A DNA stretch of 64,000 nucleotides from Capsicum annuum (Eukaryota; Streptophyta; Magnoliopsida; Solanales; Solanaceae): NCBI RefSeq assembly GCF_002878395.1, contig NC_061120.1, positions 118,227,213 to 118,291,212 of the forward strand, written 5' to 3'. A program made the position numbers and the translations under genes. The notes beneath the pieces are model-generated. The model saw only the letters and a program-made list of their open reading frames with translations, was not told the DNA's origin and ran no database searches. Positions 55,797 to 64,000 of the stretch are shown in pieces (the first letter of the stretch is position 1; each line of letters begins with the position of its first letter).

Positions 55797-57060
55797 ATGC
55801 CTCTTAGATAATTCTATGGTTATGGAAACTCCTCTATTCCACTTTGGGACACTATTGGCAGGACACACCAGCTTATAGGGTTAAGACCCAATCTAGGGGT
55901 CTAGTTCTTGATTGCCCTCCTGAAGTTCCACTAGTTCCCTTTAGCCCTACTCAAGCTCCTTATGATGGTGTGACAAACTTAGGGTTTTGTCAATCTATTT
56001 ATATATTTGCTTAGTTGGTAGCTTCTCAGTTCGAGCATAGTACTCCATCTTCTGAGGAAACAAAGGTTGGCCAATTCATGAGGTTGAGTCCTATAAAATT
56101 TACTGGCATTAAGGTTTAGGAGGTTCCTCAATCATTAATTGATGAGATAGAGAAGATCCTCTAGATTATAAATGCTTAAAATATTAAAGGTGTGGAGTTG
56201 ATTGCCTATCAATTAAAGGATATGGCAAACCAATGGTATGAGGAGTAGGAACAGTCCAGGGGAGATGTCGTTAATTTTGGACTAGGGGATAACTTCTCTT
56301 GTACCTTTTTGGACCTTTCTTTCACCAGGATTTGAGGGAGGTAAAACTGTAGAAATTTGTGAATCAGAGGCACAGTAGGATATCAATCAAGGAGTATTCC
56401 TTGATATTCCACCAATCGTCCAGGTATGCTCTTGAGTTGGTGTCTAGAGTGAGAGTAAGAATACATATATTTAATTTTGACTTGTCATATGAGTTAATTC
56501 TAGAGAGTAAGACTGCCTTGTTGAATAAGGAAATGGGTGTTCCATAGCTTTTGGTTTATATGCAACATATTGAGGAAGAATAGAAGAAGAACTCTGAGAT
56601 TGGCGAGTGGAAGAGTAAGAAATTTAGATTTTTTAATAAGTGTGAAGGGCAGAGCAGAGTGGTAGAGATGGGAGAAGTATCCTAAGAGTTAGTGGGAGAG
56701 TTCTATTTTTTTCTCTACGGCAAGTAATCCTTACCTGAAGCCATTGTGTGATAATTTCTCTCAGCATGGTGAAGGGTATAGGGAATAGGGTTCCCAATCT
56801 CATGTTGGTGTGGCTCAGTCTACTGTTTCGTTCTTTTTTGTAGATTCTGTTGTCACCTGCACTATGTCCAATGTGACAAGGGGAGAAACTGATGTTTTAA
56901 TTATGGTCAGATTCGACATATGCAACTTGATTGCCTTCTAGGGTTTCTTCTGGGACCAATAAGTTTCATATTTCCTCTTCATCAAAACTTGTTCAAAAGG
57001 GTGATGCTTTTGCTTTTTGTACCAGTACTTGCCAGAGTCACTTTTATTCCCTCACTAATC
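55797..57060 (+). pseudogene. gag: gag part of element K
   Basis: The ATG at 55797-55799 (MPLR, then a stop) fits the usual Gag start of this family. Recognisable pieces in order are: FMRLSPIKFTGIKV (about 56078), a Gag core with GVELIAYQLKDMANQWYEE (about 56195-56250), ISIKEYSLIFHQSSRYALEL in the open frame 56359-56547, and a zinc knuckle at 56893-56934. The knuckle reads C-F-N-Y-G-Q-I-R-H-M-Q-L-D-C, so the second Cys has become Tyr. Several TAG stops and at least one frameshift break the frame. Gag would coat the element RNA. Confidence 0.8.
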
Positions 57061-57700
57061 ATCAATAGTTTGAAGCATCTCTCTATATCACTACTGGTAT
57101 GTTGAAACTCTTTTCCCATGATTTGTTCAATTTACTTGATCTGGTGTCCATTCTATCTAATATAACCTATTTTTGGCTATGTATTTTGGTTTAGGTCCTG
57201 AGTGTTTGTCGAATGCTTTTTCTGTTTCTACCTTGATGGAAGACTTTATGGTTGTCAACAGATTCTATAAGGTATGTGTGTTATCTATTGGTAATAAAAA
57301 AACTCTAGTAGACTTGATAGTGTTAGACATGGTTGACTTTGATGTCATTTTGGGAATGGACTGGTTGCATTCGTACTGTTCTTCTTTAGACTATCAAACC
57401 TGTAAGGTCATGTTGAAATTCCCTAGTAAGCCTATTGTTTAATAGGATGAAAGTTCTCTAGTGCCTATGGGGAGGTTTATTTCGTATATTAGAGTCGGTA
57501 GGTTAATCTCCCAAGGTTATCTATATCATTTGGTCTGGGTTAAAGACTCTAGCTTGGAGGTTCCTTCTTTACATTTTGTTTCTATGGTAAATAAGTTTCC
57601 TGAAGTCTTTTCTTATGATCTACATAGTGTCCCTCCCTCTGGGGAGATTGATTTTTGTATTGATCTTCTTTTAGATACTCGTCCTATTTCTATTCCCTAG
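57061..57700 (+). pseudogene. pol: Protease part and PR-RT linker of element K
   Basis: The aspartic-protease region: the catalytic D-S-G loop should lie near 57080, where the frame reads Y-I-T-T-G, so the Asp seems lost. The open frame 57173-57442 carries the conserved block LVDLIVLDMVDFDVILGMDW typical of gypsy proteases. The frame 57461-57700 is the linker to RT ([49 protein letters not shown]). These two adjoining frames are separated by a single TAA near 57440 and are the best preserved part of K. Confidence 0.82.
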
Positions 57701-58530
57701 TATAGAATAGCTCCAGCTGAGTCGAAGGAACTCAAGGAGCAATTAAAAGACCTCTTAGATAAGGGTTTTACCTATCCTAGTGTGTCCCTGTAAGGTGCAC
57801 CTGTCTTGTTTGCATTTAAGAAGGATGGTTTCCTTCTTATGTGCATTGATTACCGACAGTTGAACAAGGTGATCGTAAATAACAACTACCTACTTTTGAG
57901 AATTAATGATCTCTTTGATCAGCTTCAGGGTGCCAAATTCTTCTCTAAGATTGATCATCAGACCGAGTAGCATTAGTTACAGATTAGGGATGTTTATATC
58001 CCTAAGATAGATTTCCTTACCCGAATGGGAATTTAAGTTATTTGTGACGTCATTTAGCTTCACCAATACCCTTGAGGAATTTATGGACTTGTTGAATAGG
58101 TTCTTTCATCTTTTTTTAGATTTATTCATAATTGTGTTAATTAATGATATTATTGTATACCTTAAGAGTAAGGAAGATTATTTCGATTACCTCTTCGTTG
58201 GGTTGCAGACCTTGAAAGATCAACAGTTGTATGCTAAATACTCTTAATGGTAGTTCTGTTTGAATGTGATTACATATCTGGGTTATGTTATTTCTAGTAA
58301 GGGGATCATGGTTGATCCTCAAAATGTTGTTATGGTTAAGAAGTGGCCTAGATCCACAACTCCAACCCATCTTCAAAGCTTTTTGGGTTTTACCAGTTGT
58401 TATAAGAGGTTCATAGAATATCTTTTTCTATTGCTTCTCCATTGACCATGTTGACTCAGAAGAAGGTTTTTTCTTATGTTTTGATGCTTGCGAGGGTGGT
58501 TTTGCAAAGCTGAAAGATAAGTTGACTGTA
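57701..58530 (+). pseudogene. pol: Reverse transcriptase part of element K
   Basis: RT blocks in order are: APAESKELKEQLKDLLDKGF (about 57711), [18 protein letters not shown] (about 57842), [15 protein letters not shown] (about 57912), a region where Y and Q codons became TAG (about 57967-57976), and FTNTLEEFMDLLNRFF in the open frame 58044-58247. The catalytic FIDD is L-I-N-D at 58137-58148: the first of the two aspartates has become Asn. After it come SKEDYFDYLFVGLQTLKDQQ and, at 58260-58445, VITYLGYVISSKGIMVDPQN and SFLGFTSCYKRF. A dead polymerase. Confidence 0.87.
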
Positions 58531-58824
58531 GGTCAGGTCTTGAGTCCCCCTGGAGGCAACGAGGGTTTCGTCATCTATTATGATAGTTCTAAAGTTTGTT
58601 TGGGTTGTGCTTTGATGCGGCATGGAACTATAGTTGCTTATGCTTCTATATAGTTAAATGTTTATGAAAGAAACTATCCGACTAATTACTTGGAGTTATT
58701 AGCTGTGGTGTTTACAATGAAAATCTCGTGTCATTATTTGAATGGGGTACATGTTGATATCTTTTCTCATTATAAGAGCCTGCAGTATGTGTTCACTCAA
58801 AAAGAGCTTAAGTTGATGAATTAG
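58531..58824 (+). pseudogene. pol: RNase H part of element K
   Basis: Reads GGNEGFVIYYDSSKVCLGCA, LMRHGTIVAYASI, NYPTNYLELLAVVFTMKI and HYLNGVHVDIFSHYKSLQYV. The Asp of the usual YCDAS block and the Glu of LELLAVV are kept. The Asp of the IFTDHKSL block has become His (IFSHYKSL). The frame stops at a TAG just where a foreign insert begins. Confidence 0.82.
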
Positions 58825-59320
58825 CTAACTTGGAAGAATATTTCCCAAGCTGGTCAACCTTGAAAATAGGATATATAACCAAATCCCCAACTCTATATCT
58901 ATAACATAACCAAGGAGAGATGACCTACCTCCTCTTTCTTAGTTAGAGTAACAACTGTCTATCCTTTCTAACAAAAGAGGAAAACGACCAACCTTGCATC
59001 ACTATAAGAGAGAAATCAACCAATCGAGATAGTTGCCAAATCTAACAAATAAGACCCACGAGAAAGTAAATTCTAGTTAGATAATCCTAGCTATCTATCT
59101 ATCAATTAGGGATCAATCAATTCCAAATAATGACAAAAATATCAACAAAAAGTAAATAACAGTATAAAGAGTCAGTTGTACAAAAATACATATTGATAAC
59201 AAGTACCACTCTAGGGCTACAAAAAGGCGAACATGCAAAGGTAGATGGGACTCAAACCCAAATGCTACATCCCTAGGAAATATTAGCACTGATCCACTCA
59301 AACCCAACATGTAAAGGTAG
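58825..59320 (-). mobile_element. ~0.5 kb insert between RNase H and integrase, part SINE-like
   Basis: The pol frame is interrupted at KELKLMN-stop and resumes at GRWLELLKNYDLS, a join that is continuous in this family. On the minus strand the right part of the insert has TGGATCAGTGC (59289-59299 area) and, about 36 nt on, GGTTTGAGTCC (59247-59258 area). These are close to the A and B boxes of an RNA polymerase III promoter, and a T/TTG-rich tail lies near 59110-59160. The left ~275 bp is unlike the SINE part and unassigned. The 17-bp text ACATGYAAAGGTAGATGG occurs both inside (59231) and at the right junction (59307). The SINE call is tentative. Confidence 0.4.
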
Positions 59321-60480
59321 ATGGCTTGAGTTGCTGAAGAACTATGATTTGAGTTTCTACTACCACCTAGGTAAAGCTAATTTAGTTCATGATTGTCTTA
59401 GCAGGTTGTCAATGGGTAGCTTTTAACATATGGATAAGCATAAATGAGAATTAATGAAGGATATTCACTATTTAGGTAACCTTAAAGGTCGTCTCTTAGA
59501 CTTTAAGGATGGTGGCATATTTGTGCAATAGGTGGCGCAATTATCTATTAGTTCTAAAATAAAGGAGAAATGGGTATTAGACCATCTCTTAAATAAAATA
59601 AAGGACGATGTGCGTAAGAAGATGGTGATGGCCTTCGAGATCGGTGGTGATGGTATCTTGAGGAACTAAGGGAGGTTATATATTCCCAATGTGGATGGAT
59701 TGTGAGGCAGGATCTTGGTCGAGGCGTATATGTCATAGTAGATGGTCCATCCTAGTTTAATAAGGATATATCATGATCTAAAGGATATGTATTAGTTGAA
59801 TAATTTGAAGTAGGATGTAGCTACCTATTTGGATAAGTGTATGGTGTGTCAGCAAGTGAAGGTGGAGTACATAAGGCCTGCTAGACTACTCGAAGAAATT
59901 TAATTATTTGTTTGAAAGTGTAATATAATTAATATAGATTATGTTATTGGCCTTCTGTGGTTGTGGAATCAGTGTTAGCGTATTTGGGTCATCGTGGACT
60001 AGATGACTAAGTCCGATCACCTCATGCAAGTGAGGAATAATTATTCTGTCGAGGATTATGTGAAGTTGTTCGTTTAGAAGGTTGTAAAGTTACATTATAT
60101 GCCAGTATTAATTATTTTAGGTCATAGTACTTACTTTTCATCACAGTTATTGTGCTCATTTCACGTGGTTTAGGGACCAAGGTGAGTATTAGTACATTTT
60201 TCAAGCCACAGTTGGATGGGCAAGTAAAAAGAACTATCATACTCTGGAAGATATGTTGCAATCCTATGTAATTGACTTTGGTGTTAGGTGGTATGACCAC
60301 TTGCCTCTTATTGAATTTTGCTATAATAATATTTACCATTCTAGCATTTGTATGGCCCTATTTGAAGCCATTGTATGGTAGGAGGTGTCGATATTTAATT
60401 GGTAGTTTGAGGTCTATGAAGCAGAGATGTTTGGACGAATTTGGTTTACCAAGCTATAGATAAGGTGATGGTGATTTGTG
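59319..60480 (+). pseudogene. pol: Integrase part of element K
   Basis: It starts RWLELLKNYDLSFYYHLGKA (RNase H-INT linker, 59319) and continues to LYIPNVDGL (about 59673). An HHCC zinc finger follows, with YHDLK (about 59773) and C-M-V-C-Q-Q-V-K (about 59840). The core follows as INIDYVIGL (about 59932, first catalytic Asp kept) and IWVIVD-stop-MTKSDHL (about 59982). The SDRG block expected near 60115 reads L-G-H-S, so the second Asp is lost. The frame 60272-60463 is a shifted reading of the YNNSYHSSI-type region. There are many TAG and TAA stops. Dead. Confidence 0.8.
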
Positions 60481-61044
60481 TTAGTCTTAATACCGCCAAA
60501 GTTACCAAAAGTAATATGTGTTTGTAAGGTGAATGGATTTGGAAAGAGAGGTTGGAGATTAGGTGTTGTTAAAGGTATCTCCCATAAAGGGAGTAATGCA
60601 GTATTAGAAGAGAGGGAAGCTCAGTCACTAGTATGTTGACCTGTACGTTGTTTTAAGAGGGGTTGGTAATATTGCATATGAGTTTGATTTCCCTTCTAGC
60701 ATCAGTTTAATTCATCCGGTATTCCATGTGTCTATGTTGTGGAAATGCATAGGTGATCATTCGTTGGTTGTTCCCTTGGATAACATTGGTATTTAAAATT
60801 CTTTGTCCTATAAGGTGGTCCCGGTAAGGATCTAAGATTGACATGTTCGTTGGCTGCAGACAAAATATGTGTCTTTGATAAAGGTTCTATGGAGGAACCA
60901 AATGTTTGTGGAAGCTAGTTAGGAATCCAAGCAGGACATGAAGTCTAAGTATCCGTTCCTATTCCCAATTCTTAAAATTCGTGCTAAAGATATGTATTGT
61001 TCTTAGAGTCTATGTTTTTTGTGTTCGTAAAAGGAAATATTGAT
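60481..61044 (+). pseudogene. pol: C-terminal end of Pol and 3' untranslated part of element K
   Basis: Reads VGNIAYEFDFPSSISLIHPV, FHVSMLWKCIGDHSLVVPLD, LSYKVVPVRI and IKVLWRNQMFVEAS, ending KSKYPFLFPIL near 60970. This is the classic tail of chromovirus Pol that leads into a chromodomain-like fold. Its presence puts K with chromoviruses (Tekay/Del branch) rather than Athila or Tat. About 80 bp of noncoding DNA follow before LTR-K'. A polypurine tract is not clear. Confidence 0.78.
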
Positions 61045-62721
61045 TTCCATTAAATCATCATTTCCATGCTTTAAAATTTCTAGATCTTGAGCTCACTTCC
61101 CTATTGATGACTCACCATATAAGTAGTATAGTGTGACTAGGTGTCTAGGAACCCATGTAGTAACAAAACTAGTATGTTATAAGCCAAGTAATGTCCTAGT
61201 TATGAGACTCCTCATGAATCATATGATCATGTGATAAGTGGTTAAGGGTCCTCTCATATTTTGTCCAGTGTCCAAGCCCTTGGTGTTTTGTGTTATTCAT
61301 AACTAGACAATTCCAAACATGTGGTCTAGTGACGAGTGGGACTAGTATGTCATAAGTTGGACAGTGTGAGGTGTCTAATTTTCTTTATTGGTGATGACTC
61401 AATGGTAAGAGTCGTATGTTGTTTTAACAACTTAATTTCTTGACACGTAGCCACATGCAAACTTTTTATAGATTTTAAGTTGGGGCACTTATGACAATTT
61501 CCACCCCAATGTCAATGAGAATGATCTTGTAACATGTTAAATTATGTTTTCAATTATGGCACTGACCTACAAACGTTAAGGATTGGTAAATGTTTTATGA
61601 AGGCCTTGTTGGTCATGAAATGATTTAAATACAAAATGGGTTCGAGTGTATAAATATTAAATTGAGTTGATATCTTTTTTTTGACAATAGGTTCGAGTCC
61701 CAAGTTTATAATAATGGTTATGGTATTGTGTACGCTTTCAAGTTAGGTTTGTATGATAATACTAACGGGATGCCTTGGGTAAGTAATTGGATTAATGGTT
61801 GTGTATAAGAAATGAATGTTTTAATTTCGGCATTAAAGTTGGATATATAGTTGGGCCATGAATGTGGAGTTCAAAGAACTAACACTTGAAACTGCAATAG
61901 CTGGTGCGGGTGTCTGTATGACTGGGAGTTTTCGGTCCCCAAAATAAATATATGAATTGGAGGTTCTAGCCCCTAATATTGTGTACATTGGTGCTTAAGT
62001 CACCTTTACTATGCTAGAAGGTTTGAGTCCCCCATAAACACATGTATGGACATGGATATTCTCTGGTTCATATGGCTACATACACTGAGGCCCTTTCAAC
62101 TATAGGAGAACATGGCCCATATAGCCCTTGGGTTTCTTCTTATATGAAAGTTATGCTACACAACCTAGGTTAAAGTTTTCAAAGTTCATTCTAAGCCTTG
62201 TTCCCTACCATGGAATGTTATATTATATATATGTAAATGTATTTCATATGATATTATGCTTTGGATGTTGCATAGGTTTTGAACTTTTATCTTGGCATTA
62301 GTTTGTTCCTCTATCCTTGAGTTACGTGCTAGTGCTCCAACCACTAAATGTCTCTAGATGTTGTATCCCCATATGATGTAGGCACCAAAACTTCTTCTAT
62401 TTTTCCTGTGGTGTGATCAGGTGCTTTAGTTTGTACATGAGTTGACATGTAAGTGGTCAGCTTTCATACTTTGAACCTTGTCTTAAACCTTGTTTATAAA
62501 CTTTTTTTGCTACTGTTAGGGGGATGTCCCGACATTTTATTGATTTCAATTTTGTAGAGGCTTTGTTCAATAATTATAGACATTGTTGTTTTTCTTATAT
62601 GTTCGTAATTCATCTAACAATGGAGGTTATTTTGTTGGTTGGGTTAGACAATATGGTGATCTCCGATCTACGTGGGACTTGAAATACTCATCATGGACTG
62701 ACCCTTGTTGTGGTCATGACA
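61045..62721 (+). repeat. LTR-K', 3' LTR of element K (~1.7 kb)
   Basis: Matches the two pieces of LTR-K in order without the L insert, from about TTCCATGCTTTAAAATTTC to GTGGTCATGACA. It has the sub-repeats GGTTTGAGTCCCCC (about 62017) and GTGCTTAAGTCACC (about 61990), and ATGTTATATTATATATATGT at about 62214. The left end is eroded. The many differences from LTR-K indicate an old insertion. Confidence 0.78.
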
Positions 62722-62964
62722 GTTTTGCAATGAAGAAAAAATTTACAAAATAGAAATTGTAAGCCAAGAGTGGCTAGTGAATCAATCTCAACAACTTAAA
62801 GTCCATTAGGGTTAACTTGATAATACGTTACTAATGGTAGATGAAACCCCCAAGTTGCATATTGACGATTTCAAGCGTGGGTTTAAGTTAAAAGGCCTAC
62901 CCAAAATTTAAAAATTGAATTGAATTAAAGAATGGAAGTATGTAGTGTTCAACGTTAAATGGTC
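62722..62964. other. No gene seen; right flank of element K
   Basis: About 240 bp without an open frame, probably part of the same older sequence as the next entry. Confidence 0.3.
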
Positions 62965-63174
62965 TTGCTCGATTATCTTAGGAAAATTTCCAATGAAAAT
63001 GAGGGTGAGCTAGATTTTGAGGAATTCATGGTGATTTTCCAACCAACTTAACAAAAAAAAATAAAGGATGTCGAAATTGAAGAATTGGTACTGGATTTGC
63101 AAGAAAAAGCCAAGTAAATCCTATATGGCGACTCTAGTTCATTCAGGGTGGGAATGTCAAGAAAAACTGAAAAT
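62965..63174 (+). pseudogene. Unrecognised degenerate coding stretch
   Basis: One plus-strand frame reads LLDYLRKISNENEGELDFEE, FMVIFQPT-stop, DVEIEELVLDLQEKAK-stop. The composition is acidic, like the stretch left of element K (49425-50032), and K lies between them. It may be the other side of one older coding region split by K. No known domain is recognised. The following TGGCGACTCTAG (63124) echoes the right-end motif of LTR-H. Confidence 0.35.
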
Positions 63175-63885
63175 TTTTAAATAGAACAATAATCTGATTC
63201 CAATCACTTTTTGTCATTATTCATGGTGGATGTGATGAAAGGTGAACCACCTAAGCAAACAAAGAATTTTAGAGATGAGGGATAAAATTCCAATGTTTTT
63301 AAATTTGTAAATCCTAGAGGACTAAATGACATCACTCACTTTATGGCCAAGAAGTAAGAATTGCAGTATGTAAGTAGTGGTCTATTTCTGATCCCTGTAA
63401 TTTCCAATGAGCATACACACAAGTTTGATGTGAAGTTGGGTAAAAGGTTCAAGTCTTCAAAGTGGTGAGATAGAATTAATTTTACTTCTTTTTTACCTTT
63501 TCCCTAGGCACCTCAAAGAGATGTTGATCTAAAGTTGGGCCAAAGATTCAAATCCTCTATGTGGGCCAAAGGTTTCTTACATCGTGCCACAACATTAAAG
63601 CAAGCCATAGATAAGAGGCAACTCATCTTTTAAAAAAACATCATTTATTTCATGAACTATAATATTTTGAATAGATTTTAATTTTATTTTGACTAATCCA
63701 AAAAATGCTTTTTAAGTAAACGGAAGTGATTTGAGCAGGTTTGGATGCAAAATGATGATTGGAATGGAGCTCGAGGTTGTGCTACCTTAAAAATAAGGGT
63801 TTATTAATTCCTACATGTTTGGAGGGCTTCAGGTAATGCAAAAGAGGAAAATATCCTCTAAAGAGACAATTAATTATTTGGTCAA
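63175..63885. other. No gene seen
   Basis: About 700 bp. Short protein-like runs occur (for example near 63240-63290 and 63520-63570, where APQRDVDLKLGQRFKSS and MWAKGF can be read) but stops are frequent and no domain is visible. Probably older retroelement DNA. Confidence 0.3.
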
Positions 63886-63955
63886 GGCCGCTAAAGCGGC
63901 CCATAATTCGCTTAATCAGTAGTCAACAATAGCTGATGAGGTCGCTTAAGCGACC
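63886..63955. repeat. Pair of GC-rich palindromes
   Basis: GGCCGCTAAAGCGGCC (63886-63901) is a 7-bp stem with a 2-base loop. GGTCGCTTAAGCGACC (63940-63955) is a perfect 16-bp palindrome. A half-like CGCTTAA lies between them (63909-63915). They stand out in AT-rich DNA and share the core CGCTTAAGCG. Confidence 0.85.
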
Positions 63956-64000
63956 ATCAACTACATAGGTAAAAGGTCAATACTTGTCAGGATCACTAAA

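Larger units (their letters stand above)
55585..61044 (+). mobile_element. Internal region of element K (Tekay/Del-like chromovirus, dead)
   Basis: About 5.45 kb with gag, protease, RT, RNase H, integrase and a C-terminal region in the order typical of Ty3/gypsy, as one former polyprotein frame. Every domain has stops or frameshifts. A ~0.5 kb foreign piece splits RNase H from integrase. With LTRs K and K' this is the only near-complete autonomous-type element in the window. Confidence 0.82.

Noticed and set aside
59554..60339. Minus-strand frames of 60-75 codons across the integrase region
   Set aside because: They lie antisense to clear integrase and Pol C-terminal motifs, so they are shadows.

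Overview
This 64 kb window looks like nuclear DNA of a flowering plant packed with LTR retrotransposons. I found no intact host gene, no tRNA or rRNA gene and no CRISPR array. The evidence for a plant is: LTRs that open TGTAACGCCCC and close GGGGTATTACA; primer sites complementary to plant initiator-Met tRNA (TGGTATCAGAGCC); Ty3/gypsy Gag and Pol of the Tekay/Del chromovirus type; and low GC throughout. The LTR style suggests a large-genome eudicot, possibly Solanaceae. The species is inferred, not shown. No alignment was run; repeat boundaries come from reading copies against each other by eye.

Layout. (1) 1-23215: a minus-strand tandem array of one gag-only element, reading LTR-int-LTR-int-LTR-int-LTR-int-LTR. 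Five LTRs (A-E, about 3.75 kb before deletions) are shared by four 1.9-2.0 kb internal regions. Each internal region has a PBS, a decayed gag and a polypurine tract but no protease, RT, RNase H or integrase. This is the TR-GAG type of non-autonomous element. (2) 23216-26750: unrecognised DNA, a ~41-bp tandem repeat, a PPT and a 1.9 kb LTR (H) of a plus-strand element. (3) 26751-34310: a second, diverged gag-only element on the minus strand (truncated LTR-F, gag, LTR-G); LTR-G carries a 68-bp tandem repeat of about 13 copies. (4) 34311-35890: remains of RT and RNase H on the plus strand, leading through a PPT-like stretch into LTR-I. (5) 35895-45315: an element whose LTRs (I, I') flank a 2.2 kb internal region with no recognisable protein; a solo LTR (J') sits near the start of LTR-I, flanked by AAAAT on both sides. 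(6) 45316-49035: an RT scrap, a PPT and LTR-J, which is an inverted homologue of J'. (7) 50033-62721: a nearly complete but dead Tekay/Del-like element (K) with PBS, gag, PR, RT, RNase H, INT and C-terminal region in order. Its 5' LTR is split by a 3.7 kb LTR-like insert (L), and its RNase H-INT junction by a ~0.5 kb insert with a SINE-like portion. (8) Both flanks of K hold short degenerate coding stretches that I do not recognise.

How the parts relate. The gag-only elements could move only with enzymes supplied by autonomous chromoviruses; K and the 34 kb pol fragment are dead examples of that class. The array most simply arose by recombination between LTRs and was then worn down by deletion and point mutation. 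The LTRs keep readable regulatory parts: a TATA box with TGACG-rich DNA upstream and a splice-donor-like site downstream. The internal regions keep a second, internal polypurine tract in all five gag-only copies.
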